Counted from the first letter of the stretch, positions 1-7,146 are shown. The stretch: 19,781 nucleotides of DNA from Bordetella sp. (GCA_027450125.1 DAIDKG010000016.1:1-19781), one strand, 5' to 3'. The notes: generated from the sequence alone by a model not told the origin. A program made the numbers and translations.

Positions 1-2462
1 GCTTCCACGCCCATCAGCTTGCCGGTTCGCATGTCCACTTCGGGTTGGTAGTGCAACACGAACTCGCCGCGCTCACAGCCCTTCTTGATAGCGCCGAGTT
101 CCTCGTGCCGAACCCTTACCGCAGCATCGCTGACGACATCGAATGTGTGATGCTGGTTTTTGCCCGCTTGCTTGGCCAGGTACATCGCCTGGTCCGCATG
201 GCGCAACAGGTGCTCCGCATCCGAGGCGTCCGTTGGGTAGATCGTGACACCGATGCTCGCCGTGACCGTCAGCGTGAGAGGCCCGAGCATGACGGGTTCC
301 GCAGCCAGCATCTGCAGCCGCTGGATCAGCGGCCCCAGGTCTTGCACGCTCTCCAGATCACCAAGCACCGCTACGAACTCGTCACCTCCGAGCCGGGCGA
401 GAGTGTCACCATCACGCAGCGCCGCCTTCAACCGCTTAGCCATGTGCATCAGCACCTGATCGCCCACGGCGTGGCCAAACTGGTCATTGATCGATTTGAA
501 TCCGTCGAGATCCACGAAAGCTATCCCGACGATGTGGCCGTTGCGGTCGGCATGCGCCATGGCCTGTTCCAGGCGATCACCCAGGAGGTTGCGATTCGGC
601 AATTGGGTCAACAGGTCGTAGTGCGCCATTCGGGCCAGTTTCGCGTTGGCCTCGCGCAGCTGTTGATTGGTCGCCTCCATGGCGGCATGCATCGCCACGC
701 GTTCGCTGATGTCGCGCACGATCATGCTGGAGTAGTTCCTGCCGCTGCTGTCCTTGTAGAGGCTCGAGGAAATCTCGGCTTCGAAGCGGCTGCCGTCGCC
801 TCGGACCATACGCATCTCGCCGATGACCTGGCCTTCCTGCGCGCGCTTGCGCGCCAAAGCATCCGATCGCGGGTCCAGCAGGTCGACCAGGCCATGTCGG
901 CCGGCTTGTCGAAGCTCGTCTTCGCTGCGACGGAACATGGCACAGGCTGCCGGGTTCGCAGCCACAACGCCGCCATCATCCGGCGTGGTCAACAGCACGG
1001 CGTCCATGCTGTGCTCGAACAGAGCACGAAAGCGCGTTTCGCGATCTTGCAAATCCTCCCGTAGTCTGTGCATCTGAGTGATATCGTTGAGCGAAACAAC
1101 GATCTGTTTCATACGGGCCTGTCCATCGAAAACAGGATCCGCTCGGCAAATGACCCAAGTGATCGCGGGATCCAATGGCTTGCGGATTCCGACGATGATG
1201 TTTTCCACGCGACTTCGCGTCAAGAGGACCTGGGATACCGGATACTGCGCTACCGGCATGGTGGTCCCGTCCTGGTTGAGAAAGCACCAGGTTGAATCGA
1301 CAAGCGCCTTGCCCTGCATCTGGTCCATCGTGAGCCCCAGTACGCGGCAGGCTTCCGGATTCGCGCGCAGCACGGCCCCTTCGCCATCATGTACCACGAG
1401 TCCCATCATGAGCTGATCGACGAGTTGGCGTTGTGCGGCCTCGCTGGCGCGGGTCGCTTGCGCGCTGAGCTCTCGCTCTTTCTCCCAAGCCGCCTCTCGC
1501 CTACGTAGGTAGCGTGCCGCCAACTTGAGCACGATGCTCATCAGGCCGGTAAGAATCAGCGGTGCGAGCAGCAGACGTGCCCATTCGCCGACGAATTGCC
1601 GCTTAGACTGCAGAGTGAAAACGGTGAGGGGAAAACTTTGAAGGCGATGAAAGGCGCTCACGAACTGCTGGTGAGGTGCCGCGGCGATCGGCCCCTGTTC
1701 CACACCCGAAGCCGGAAAGCCGTGCTCACGGAGGTAACCGAACAGCGCCCCGGTCCGCGGCTTGCCGAGCATGGAAACCAGATCAGAGCCTGCTGGTAGC
1801 GGGTAGCGACTCAGGAGGTAGCCATCATCACCGAGCAGCCCCAGGGTCATCGTTCTCGTCGCCGGCGCATCACGCCAGAAATCCACGAGGAAATCGGTGG
1901 GAACGACGGTGGCAAGGATGGCCAGCGGCCGCTGCTGGCCATCGCGCAACACATAGCGCATTGAGAAGGTCCAGGCATGCGTGAGCCTCCCCAGCTGGGG
2001 ACGCCCAATCAAGACGCCTGGTCGACTCACGTCCTCTTTCAGGAATGCGCGCATGGATGGCTGGTCCCCAATATAGGGCAGATCGCTCAGGCTGGAGCGG
2101 TCTGAACTGGCCAGTACGTGACCGTCCATGTCTGCCAGAAACACGAGGGAGATCTCGGGGCGATGACGCTTGTAAGCGGCAAGCTGCTGCTGAACTTCGC
2201 GCAAGTTGGTCAACCGCTGCGGGGACTGCTCGATGCCATCGGCAAGCGACAGCAAGCCTGACTGCTCTGAGGAGAAAAAGGCATCGAGGGAGCGACTCAT
2301 CAGCAACGCGACCGAGTCCATGTCGCGTATCTGCTCGGCCTTCACGTTTTGCCATGTGTAGTAGGCGAAGAAGGCCAATGACATCCACAGAACACATATG
2401 CCGACATTGGCCAGCGTGCCCAGTGAGCGCGCAGCAGCCGATGGCTTGACGGGGTGCTCCAT
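1..2462 (-). CDS. Membrane-anchored sensor PAS-PAS-GGDEF-EAL protein (C-terminus cut by window edge)
   Basis: Probable cyclic-di-GMP turnover enzyme. The frame is open from ATG at 2462 to position 1, about 820 residues, with the remainder outside the window. Order seen: short cytoplasmic start; membrane helix near residues 16-37; a probably periplasmic region of about 260 residues resembling a Cache-type ligand domain; second helix near 298-318; two PAS domains (about 345-460 and 475-595); GGDEF domain with intact GGDEF at 692-696 and a product-inhibition site RDGD at 683-686, five residues ahead as in feedback-controlled cyclases. The last visible residues (HYQPEVDMRTGKLMGVEA) are the opening of an EAL phosphodiesterase domain, so whether its catalytic residues are intact cannot be judged. 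A GAGG about 8 bases before the ATG supports this start. No partner gene is adjacent. Family assignment is firm; the signal sensed is unknown. Base composition looks somewhat less GC-rich than the genes further right. Confidence 0.93.
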   Translation of the reverse strand, partial: MEHPVKPSAAARSLGTLANVGICVLWMSLAFFAYYTWQNVKAEQIRDMDSVALLMSRSLDAFFSSEQSGLLSLADGIEQSPQRLTNLREVQQQLAAYKRHRPEISLVFLADMDGHVLASSDRSSLSDLPYIGDQPSMRAFLKEDVSRPGVLIGRPQLGRLTHAWTFSMRYVLRDGQQRPLAILATVVPTDFLVDFWRDAPATRTMTLGLLGDDGYLLSRYPLPAGSDLVSMLGKPRTGALFGYLREHGFPASGVEQGPIAAAPHQQFVSAFHRLQSFPLTVFTLQSKRQFVGEWARLLLAPLILTGLMSIVLKLAARYLRRREAAWEKERELSAQATRASEAAQRQLVDQLMMGLVVHDGEGAVLRANPEACRVLGLTMDQMQGKALVDSTWCFLNQDGTTMPVAQYPVSQVLLTRSRVENIIVGIRKPLDPAITWVICRADPVFDGQARMKQIVVSLNDITQMHRLREDLQDRETRFRALFEHSMDAVLLTTPDDGGVVAANPAACAMFRRSEDELRQAGRHGLVDLLDPRSDALARKRAQEGQVIGEMRMVRGDGSRFEAEISSSLYKDSSGRNYSSMIVRDISERVAMHAAMEATNQQLREANAKLARMAHYDLLTQLPNRNLLGDRLEQAMAHADRNGHIVGIAFVDLDGFKSINDQFGHAVGDQVLMHMAKRLKAALRDGDTLARLGGDEFVAVLGDLESVQDLGPLIQRLQMLAAEPVMLGPLTLTVTASIGVTIYPTDASDAEHLLRHADQAMYLAKQAGKNQHHTFDVVSDAAVRVRHEELGAIKKGCERGEFVLHYQPEVDMRTGKLMGVE

Positions 2463-2837
2463 GTGATGTGCCTCGATAAGCGCGACTCCAAGCCTTGGCG
2501 GGGAGGTTTCCCGGCCCTTAGCACGTGCAAAAAATAATAATACCGCGAGCGATACCACCCGGCTCATTGGGGGCGTCCCCGTCAGTCAGTTCATAAGTAT
2601 GTGGGTGGCAGTCGGACTCGCGGGTTCCGGGATGCGCCCGTCAGTGACCACTCCCATTTCGGACATTCTTGCAGCCTGGCCGCTGGAGAGGCCAAGCAGA
2701 TGCCAGCCCGAGCCCCTGCGGGGAAAGTGCAGCGAGCCGTTCATCCCACCGAAAACTTGCCAGCAACCTCGCATCCCTTGTCTTCTGGATGCCTTGCATG
2801 TCGATTCAGCCTAGGCGGGCTCGCGCCGCAGGCGCGC
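2463..2837. other. Gene-free stretch of about 375 bases
   Basis: No convincing gene is seen here on either strand. Near 2530-2542 is an A/T-rich run (repeated ataata, which reads TATTAT on the minus strand) that could supply the -10 element for the GGDEF-EAL gene, although no good -35 accompanies it. An 8-base palindrome GCACGTGC lies at 2521-2528, between that run and the ATG. From about 2586 to 2810 both strands hold short open frames with no recognisable domain; these may be remnants of a decayed gene. A GC-rich hairpin (CGCGCC 2822-2827 with GGCGCG 2831-2836) sits just after the stop of the leftward importer operon but lacks a following T run, so it is only a weak terminator candidate. 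Confidence 0.5.
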
Positions 2838-3143
2838 TCAGGCGCGCATATAGCCCCATCCCTGCGCCTGGCGCTGGGCGATGTGCAGCACGGCGGCGGC
2901 AACCACTGCAATGCCGGGCGGCGCATTCAGCGCGTTGGCTTCCAGTGTGTTGCGGCACAGGCGCAGGTGCGTGTCCAGCGGATCGGGACGCTCCAGGGCC
3001 GCGGCCACGGCGCCGGCGTTGGCGACCAGTTCCACCTCGGCATCCGGCGCGGCCTTGAGCAGGTTGGCCAGGTTGCGGCGGGCGCGTTCGAGCGCGCCCG
3101 GGGTGGGCGCGTGGATCAGCAGGCGGACGGGGGCGGTGCTCAT
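2838..3143 (-). CDS. DsrE-family small protein, last gene of the importer operon
   Basis: A 101-residue protein of the DsrE/DsrF-like fold, a group linked in several pathways to handling sulfur on a cysteine. What is visible: an opening strand (VRLLIHAP), a helix rich in Arg and Leu, the segment LCRNTLEAN with the single conserved cysteine at residue 63, then PPGIAVVAAAV and a C-terminal QGWGYMR typical of this family. The start at 3143 is preferred over the longer in-frame start at 3206 because it follows a purine-rich GAGAAG and begins exactly at the conserved strand. It lies 19 bases after the ATPase stop, so it is very likely co-transcribed with the transporter. A role in sulfur metabolism is inferred from family and context; its actual substrate is unknown, and many DsrE-like proteins have no defined function. 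Confidence 0.8.
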   Translation of the reverse strand: MSTAPVRLLIHAPTPGALERARRNLANLLKAAPDAEVELVANAGAVAAALERPDPLDTHLRLCRNTLEANALNAPPGIAVVAAAVLHIAQRQAQGWGYMRA

Positions 3144-3162
3144 GATCTTCTCGCGTTCGGGT

Positions 3163-3909
3163 TCAGTCCAGTTCCAGGCCCAGCTCGGCCGACAGATGCT
3201 CCACATAGTCCGTCAGGCGCGGGTCCTTGCGATCACGCGGCCGCGGCAGGTCGATGACCAGGTTTTCCTCCACCTGCGCCGGGTGGCCGCCCAGCACCAC
3301 CACGCGGTCGGCCAGGAAAACGGCTTCGTCGATGTCGTGGGTCACGAACAGCACCGCCGCGCCGGTCACCTGCCACAGGCGGATCAGTTCGGTCTGCAGC
3401 TTGTGACGGGTGAGCGCGTCGACCGCGCTGAAAGGTTCGTCCATCAACAGCAGGTCGGGCTTGACGGCCAGGGCGCGGGCGATGCCCACGCGCTGCGCCT
3501 GCCCGCCCGAGAGCTGGTGCGGCCAACGCTCGCCCAGTTCGGCCAGGCCCGTCAGCTGCAGGGCCTCGTCCACGCGAGCGCGCTTTTCGCCGGCCGGCAA
3601 GTCCAGCGTTTCCAGGCCGTAGGCGATATTGTCGGCCACGCTGCGCCACGGCAGCAGGCGCCCGTCCTGGAACACCACGGCGCGGCGGCGGCTGCCCGGC
3701 CGGCGCGGCAGGGTCAGGCGCATCTGGCCTGCGGCGGGCTCGATCAGGCCGGCCGCCAGGCGTAGCAGAGTGGACTTGCCCACGCCCGAGCCGCCCACCA
3801 CCGCCACGAATTCGCCGGCGGCGATGTCCAGCGACAGGTTCGAGATGACCGGGTGTTCCGCGCCGGGATGCGTATAGCCCAGGGCTTCGAATTCGATTAC
3901 GGACGCCAT
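3163..3909 (-). CDS. ABC importer ATP-binding protein, sulfonate/nitrate/taurine class
   Basis: Cytoplasmic ATPase that drives the neighbouring permease. It has 248 residues, the usual length for the SsuB/TauB/NrtD group. All motifs are intact: Walker A GGSGVGKST at 39-47, Q-loop glutamine at 81 in VFQDGRLLPW, signature LSGGQ at 133-137, Walker B LLLMDE at 153-158 and the switch histidine at 191 in VTHDIDEAV. The RLLPW after the Q-loop is characteristic of this importer class. The start at 3909 overlaps the permease stop by 13 bases, indicating translational coupling. The substrate cannot be read from the ATPase; a sulfur-containing organic anion is inferred from the DsrE-like gene downstream. 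Confidence 0.93.
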   Translation of the reverse strand: MASVIEFEALGYTHPGAEHPVISNLSLDIAAGEFVAVVGGSGVGKSTLLRLAAGLIEPAAGQMRLTLPRRPGSRRRAVVFQDGRLLPWRSVADNIAYGLETLDLPAGEKRARVDEALQLTGLAELGERWPHQLSGGQAQRVGIARALAVKPDLLLMDEPFSAVDALTRHKLQTELIRLWQVTGAAVLFVTHDIDEAVFLADRVVVLGGHPAQVEENLVIDLPRPRDRKDPRLTDYVEHLSAELGLELD

Positions 3910-4652
3910 GCCAGCACCTTTTTTTCCAGTCCTACATAAACCAGGTCGCTCAACGCGTAGACCACCGAAATCGCCAGCATGTAGACCACCACGGCGTTGT
4001 AGTCGCCCACGCCCGCCGCCGCGTTCATCTCCTGGCCCATACCTGGAACGCCCAGCAATTCGGCGGCGATCAGCGTCATCCAGGCCTGGCCGATGCCGGC
4101 GCGGACGCCGGCCAGCGCGCCGGGCGCGATGGCCGGCAGCGTGATGCTCCAGGCGCGCGGCCAGTAGCGGCCCTGGCCGAAGCTGCGCGCCAGTTCGTAG
4201 AGGCGCGGGTCGATATGGCGCACCGCGCCGTAGGTGGCGAAGTAGTTGATCCAGAACACGCCGATGGAGATGACGAAGGCGGCGCCCGCGTGGGTGACCT
4301 TGAACCAGGCAATGGCAAAGACCACCCAGGCCAGGGGCGGGATGGGCCGCAGTATGCGGACCAGATAGGCCTGCAGCAGATCCAAGCGCGGCAGCGTGGC
4401 TGCCGCCAGCCCCCAGGCGATGCCCGTCAGCGTGCCCAGTCCCAGTCCCCAGAAGTAATGGATCAGGCTGGAGCCAACGGCCGGCAGCAGCCGGCCCGAA
4501 CGCCATTCCGCCATGAAGGCGGCCGGCACCGCAAAGGGATCGGGCAGCGTTTCGGGGTTGACCCAGCCGAACGCGCCCGCCGCTTTCCACAGCAGCACGA
4601 ACAGGACGACGCCGGCCGTGCCGTACAGCACGCTGCGCAGACGGGATTTCAT
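3897..4652 (-). CDS. ABC importer permease, SsuC/TauC type
   Basis: Inner-membrane channel subunit of 251 residues, expected to work as a homodimer with the adjacent ATPase and binding protein. It shows an N-terminal helix (residues 10-30), several further hydrophobic segments, and the coupling-loop region ELARSFGQGRYWPRAW followed by LPAIAPGALAGVRAGIGQAW, which is the EAA-type loop that docks on the ATPase. PIPPLAWVVFAIAWF is typical of the nitrate/sulfonate/taurine permeases. The start ATG overlaps the stop of the binding-protein gene by four bases (ATGA, 4649-4652), so the three transporter genes are almost certainly one operon. Nothing appears truncated. Family confidence is high; substrate unresolved. 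Confidence 0.93.
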   Translation of the reverse strand: MKSRLRSVLYGTAGVVLFVLLWKAAGAFGWVNPETLPDPFAVPAAFMAEWRSGRLLPAVGSSLIHYFWGLGLGTLTGIAWGLAAATLPRLDLLQAYLVRILRPIPPLAWVVFAIAWFKVTHAGAAFVISIGVFWINYFATYGAVRHIDPRLYELARSFGQGRYWPRAWSITLPAIAPGALAGVRAGIGQAWMTLIAAELLGVPGMGQEMNAAAGVGDYNAVVVYMLAISVVYALSDLVYVGLEKKVLAWRP

Positions 4653-5689
4653 TGCTTGGCGAGCGCCTTGGCCGCCGCGTCGTAGAAGCGGGTGTCGAAC
4701 AGGCGGTTCATATCGACCAGCGGACCTGTCTGCGCGTCCGTGTCTTTGAGGAATTGCTGCAATGCCTGCGTGGCGGGAATGATGACGTTGGGATCGGCCT
4801 GGAACTGGTTCCGGGAATTGCGGATGGCCTGCTCGACCAGCTTGACCGGCAGGCGTCCGCCCGCCACGTATTTCTGCACCAGCGGCGCGGCCTTGGCCGG
4901 ATCATCGCGCAGCAGTGCCGTGGCCGAGATCTGCTCGGCCACCAGCGCCTTGACCAAGTCCGGGTGCTGGTCGATGAGCTGGCCGCGCACCAGCAGCACG
5001 GCGCCGGGCTGGTGCGGGAACAGATCGGAGCCGCGCGCTACCACGCGCGCCTTGGGTTCCTTGTCCAGCACCGTGGTGACGGTCGGTTCGAGAATCGCGG
5101 CGGCGTCGACGGCGCCGGTCAGCAGCGATTGCTGGATCTGCGCCTCGCCCTGCGTGATCAGCTTGTAGGAGGCGGGATCGGCCTTGATGCGCTTGCGCAG
5201 CCAGTACTGCAGCGCCGCTTCGGGCACCGAGCCGCGCGGATAGCTGGCGATGACCGGCACGCGGCCCTTGTCCTTGGCAAAGCGCGCAAAGGCCGTGGAT
5301 GCGTCGCTGCCCTGGGCAAAGTAAGGCGCCAGGTCGCCCCGCGCCACCAGGCTGACCTGTTCGACGATATTGGATGCCACGACCTTGAAATCGCCCCCTT
5401 TGGCCGCGACCACCAGCGCCGGGCCGATGCCGACGTAGGCTGCGTCCAGCTGACCGGCCAGAATGGCCTGGACCATGGCCGGGCCGCTCTGGAACTGCAC
5501 GAGCTTGGGCGGCGCGCCGTCGACGACGGGCAGGGCATGCTGGCCGGCCGCAACGAACAACTGCGCTGAGGGGAGAATGGGCAGGTAGCCGATCTGAAGC
5601 GGGGCGGCCGATGCGGCGGCGGTCATTGCCGCCGACGCCGCGGCGGCCAAACCCAAAGCCAGTGCGGCTCGGGCAAGAATGCGTTTCAT
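4649..5689 (-). CDS. Periplasmic substrate-binding protein of the ABC importer (NMT1/SsuA-like)
   Basis: Secreted binding protein of 346 residues that delivers substrate to the permease. The start at 5689 is chosen because it opens a clear signal peptide: MKR, then an Ala/Leu-rich core, and a cleavage site around ASA-APLQ (residues 26-32). The longer start at 5722 would put extra residues ahead of the charged n-region. The mature protein starts LQIGYLPILPSAQLFVAAGQ and contains SGPAMVQAILAGQLDAAYVGIGPAL and ASYPRGSVPEAALQYWL, matching two-lobed binding proteins for sulfonates, nitrate, taurine or thiamine precursors. LEPTVTTVL is the segment usually found near the hinge. First gene of the operon; an A/T-rich leader lies just upstream. 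Which ligand it binds is not evident. Confidence 0.9.
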   Translation of the reverse strand: MKRILARAALALGLAAAASAAMTAAASAAPLQIGYLPILPSAQLFVAAGQHALPVVDGAPPKLVQFQSGPAMVQAILAGQLDAAYVGIGPALVVAAKGGDFKVVASNIVEQVSLVARGDLAPYFAQGSDASTAFARFAKDKGRVPVIASYPRGSVPEAALQYWLRKRIKADPASYKLITQGEAQIQQSLLTGAVDAAAILEPTVTTVLDKEPKARVVARGSDLFPHQPGAVLLVRGQLIDQHPDLVKALVAEQISATALLRDDPAKAAPLVQKYVAGGRLPVKLVEQAIRNSRNQFQADPNVIIPATQALQQFLKDTDAQTGPLVDMNRLFDTRFYDAAAKALAKQ

Positions 5690-5819
5690 GTTCTTGAATC
5701 CAAATAACTGTGCGCCTGCCAACGAGGCGTTTTATATATTTTATTTACATAAATAAATGTTCTTTATATCCATTTGGAATAAGGAAATTCGGATTTGATG
5801 ACCCGTTTTGCTCGGCAAA
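5690..5819 (-). promoter_or_regulatory. A/T-rich leader and probable promoter/operator of the ABC importer operon
   Basis: This 130-base gap contrasts sharply with the GC-rich genes on both sides. It contains a perfect inverted repeat, TTTATTT at 5740-5746 and AAATAAA at 5751-5757 with a four-base centre, plus several TATAAA-like hexamers on the minus strand that could serve as -10 elements. A short hairpin (CGCCT 5713-5717, AGGCG 5725-5729) lies in the expected untranslated leader. A regulator site is plausible given that such importers are usually controlled by sulfur or nitrogen supply, but no specific regulator can be named. Confidence 0.5.
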
Positions 5820-6137
5820 TCAGTGAAAGTCTTCTTCGCGCTGATGGCGGACGGCAAGCACCGTGACCTTTCCCGGACCGGCGATCTCATAGAGCGCGAC
5901 GTAGCCCGTCGCGCCGAAGGGAATGATCAGTTCGCGACGCAGGCCATTGCCTGCATCGCTCTTGCGATAAATGAAAGGCGTTTTGGCCAGGTGTGTTTCG
6001 AGCGCTGTTTCGATGGCTGCAAGCGCGCGTTCGGCCAAATCCAGGTCCTCGAGGGTTTGGGCGCGATCGAGCAAGTAGGCGTAGAGGCGAAGCAGGTCTT
6101 CCCGGGCGGCCGGGGCGAATTCGACCTCGTAAATCAT
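5820..6137 (-). CDS. RelE/ParE-type toxin
   Basis: A 105-residue protein of the RelE/ParE superfamily, which either cleaves ribosome-bound mRNA or blocks gyrase. What is seen: start MIYEVEFAPAAREDLLRLYAYL, a long helical hairpin, then RRELIIPFGATGYVALYEI and TVLAVRHQREEDF, which is the usual C-terminal strand pattern ending in a conserved R/H cluster. The closing residues VRHQREEDFH fit ParE/RelE plasmid-stabilisation proteins. Its start overlaps the antitoxin stop by four bases (ATGA, 6134-6137), the usual coupling for a two-gene module with antitoxin first. Intact and apparently complete. ParE-like activity versus RNase activity cannot be decided from sequence alone. Confidence 0.87.
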   Translation of the reverse strand: MIYEVEFAPAAREDLLRLYAYLLDRAQTLEDLDLAERALAAIETALETHLAKTPFIYRKSDAGNGLRRELIIPFGATGYVALYEIAGPGKVTVLAVRHQREEDFH

Positions 6138-6424
6138 TTCGACGACACGGCGCGCGCTTGCAGCTGCCTGCGCTTGTCATCCAGCATTTCTCGTAGTTCA
6201 CCAACGACTTGATTGGCTGGAAGCGATTTTCCGGTGCGTTGGAATTCCTGCCAGGCTGCCTCGCCGCGCGCATGAAACGCTGCCTGGGCATGCCGATATT
6301 CGATCGCGCTGCGCACCGTCGCTTCGACGAATGTGGACAGGCTTTCGCCTTCCCGCAGCACGGACTCGGCGGCGGCACGCAGCTCGGGCTCGACGCGGAC
6401 TTGGGGGAGGATGGCGGTTTTCAT
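6134..6424 (-). CDS. Antitoxin of the RelE/ParE module (YlcI/YnfO-like, ribbon-helix-helix type)
   Basis: A 96-residue partner for the toxin encoded just downstream. The N-terminal part (ILPQVRVEPELRAAAESVL, then EGESLSTFVEATVRSAIEYR) has the strand-helix-helix pattern of small DNA-binding antitoxins; the C-terminal half, rich in charge, is the expected toxin-wrapping tail. The start at 6424 is used rather than the in-frame 6502 because the domain begins there and a good promoter occupies 6432-6460. No Shine-Dalgarno sequence precedes the ATG. Such antitoxins usually repress their own promoter. Identification of the module is strong; the exact antitoxin family is moderately supported. Confidence 0.83.
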   Translation of the reverse strand: MKTAILPQVRVEPELRAAAESVLREGESLSTFVEATVRSAIEYRHAQAAFHARGEAAWQEFQRTGKSLPANQVVGELREMLDDKRRQLQARAVSSK

Positions 6425-6431
6425 GGTGAAA

Positions 6432-6460
6432 ATTGTGCTGCGTTTGCGTTGCAGGGTCAA
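6432..6460 (-). promoter_or_regulatory. Sigma-70-like promoter for the toxin-antitoxin pair
   Basis: Read on the minus strand, TTGACC (plus 6455-6460) and CACAAT (plus 6432-6437) are separated by exactly 17 bases. A transcript would begin around 6425, one base or so before the antitoxin ATG at 6424, implying a leaderless or nearly leaderless mRNA. The spacer contains CTGC and GCAG arms that could be part of an antitoxin operator. Inferred from consensus only. Confidence 0.6.
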
Positions 6461-6559
6461 CCAGGGGAACGCACGAATATCCCATGTCCAGGTGGCTGCC
6501 ATGGATAGGGAACGACGGCATCGCTCCCGATACGCCGATAGAGCGAAGTTTTCAGTTTT

Positions 6560-6801
6560 TCAGCCTGCAAGAAACCGCCGGATCACCGCCGTGAAGGCGG
6601 CAGGGTCGTCGAGCATCACATCAGGTGGTCGCTGTCGGCAAGCGTGTGTCGCCCGGCGCATTTTTCCAGCGACCAATCCGGCACGCCTTGGTGCCGGCCT
6701 TAGCCCAGCATGTCCGGCGCGGCGTGCAGGTGCTCGTAACCGGCGACATCCAGCGTGCCGATGAAGCCGTGAATGAAGACGACAGGCGCGCGAGGATTCA
6801 T
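6560..6801 (-). pseudogene. Remnant of an alpha/beta-hydrolase gene
   Basis: The start (ATG at 6801) reads MNPRAPVVFIHGFIGTLD, the first strand and oxyanion-hole HGF of an alpha/beta hydrolase, and continues to GYEHLHAAPDMLG. A TAA stop at 6700-6702 follows. Reading on in frame gives VPDWSLEKCAGRHTLADSDHLM, the catalytic-histidine end of such enzymes, and a frame change then restores MLDDPAAFTAVIRRFLAG to the stop at 6560. The whole remnant is about 80 codons, whereas the family is normally 250-300, so the middle with the nucleophile serine is missing. A stop, a frameshift and an internal deletion together make this a decayed gene. Confidence 0.75.
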
Positions 6802-6899
6802 GTTTGAATGCCGGTCGGTGACGGATCCCCATCTTATCTGCGGCCATCGGGTTCCACGATGACCGGAAGATGCCGCGCACGCGGCCTGCGGTTTCGGTT

Positions 6900-6927
6900 T
6901 TGTGCCGCTCGAATCACCCGCTACAAT
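6900..6927 (+). promoter_or_regulatory. ahcY: Probable promoter of the ahcY operon
   Basis: TACAAT at 6922-6927 fits a -10 element, with TTGTGC at 6900-6905 as a weaker -35 and a 16-base spacer. Transcription would begin near 6934, exactly at the 5' edge of the riboswitch stem that starts at 6935. That agreement is the main support. Confidence 0.6.
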
Positions 6928-6934
6928 CTCCCAA

Positions 6935-7073
6935 TCCTGAGGAGCGCTGCGACGTTTCCTGCTGGCGGCCCGATCCGCCAGGGACCGCCAGGCTCAGGAA
7001 TCCTTTTTGGAGCGTGGCCTCTGCCGCATTCCAGCAACGGCGCTCACCTTCGTCGCATTGGCGTAAAGGTGAG
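6935..7073 (+). promoter_or_regulatory. SAH riboswitch (S-adenosylhomocysteine) with candidate expression platform
   Basis: Recognised by the conserved cores GAGGAGCGCTGC near 6939-6950, CCAGGCTCAGG near 6988-6998 and AACGGCGCTCACC at 7036-7048. Pairings that can be checked: P1, 6935-6941 with 6993-6999 (seven pairs); P2, CTGGCGG 6962-6968 with CCGCCAG 6975-6981; pseudoknot, GAGCGC 6942-6947 with GCGCTC 7040-7045. This RNA class is known upstream of ahcY, ahcY-metF and related methyl-cycle operons in proteobacteria, and usually raises expression when SAH accumulates. CTCACCTT at 7043-7050 can instead pair with AAGGTGAG at 7066-7073, sharing three bases with the pseudoknot, so the two structures exclude each other. 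No T run follows, so this does not look like a simple terminator. About 75 bases separate it from the ahcY start. Confidence 0.92.
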
Positions 7074-7146
7074 GCTGTACATGTATGTGTCTCCTTTGCC
7101 GCCGGCGCGACGCCGAGTGTCGACAAACTTTACTGGAGCACGAAAC

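Noticed and set aside
130..170. Apparent frameshift between the GGDEF and EAL parts of the first gene
   Set aside because: Careful re-reading of the complement showed the frame is continuous; the break came from dropping two bases.
45..1064. A 339-codon plus-strand frame at the left edge
   Set aside because: It is the antisense of the PAS/GGDEF region. The minus-strand frame is continuous and carries GGDEF and PAS motifs.
2586..2810. Short open frames on both strands as a possible small gene
   Set aside because: No ribosome-binding site, domain or recognisable family; kept only as a possible remnant.
7043..7073. Intrinsic terminator in the ahcY leader
   Set aside because: The hairpin is real, but no T run follows it, so it is treated as a switching structure only.
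6808..7146. Longer N-terminus for ahcY starting at 6808
   Set aside because: The extra frame runs through the promoter and riboswitch; the family's N-terminus begins exactly at 7147 with a ribosome-binding site before it.
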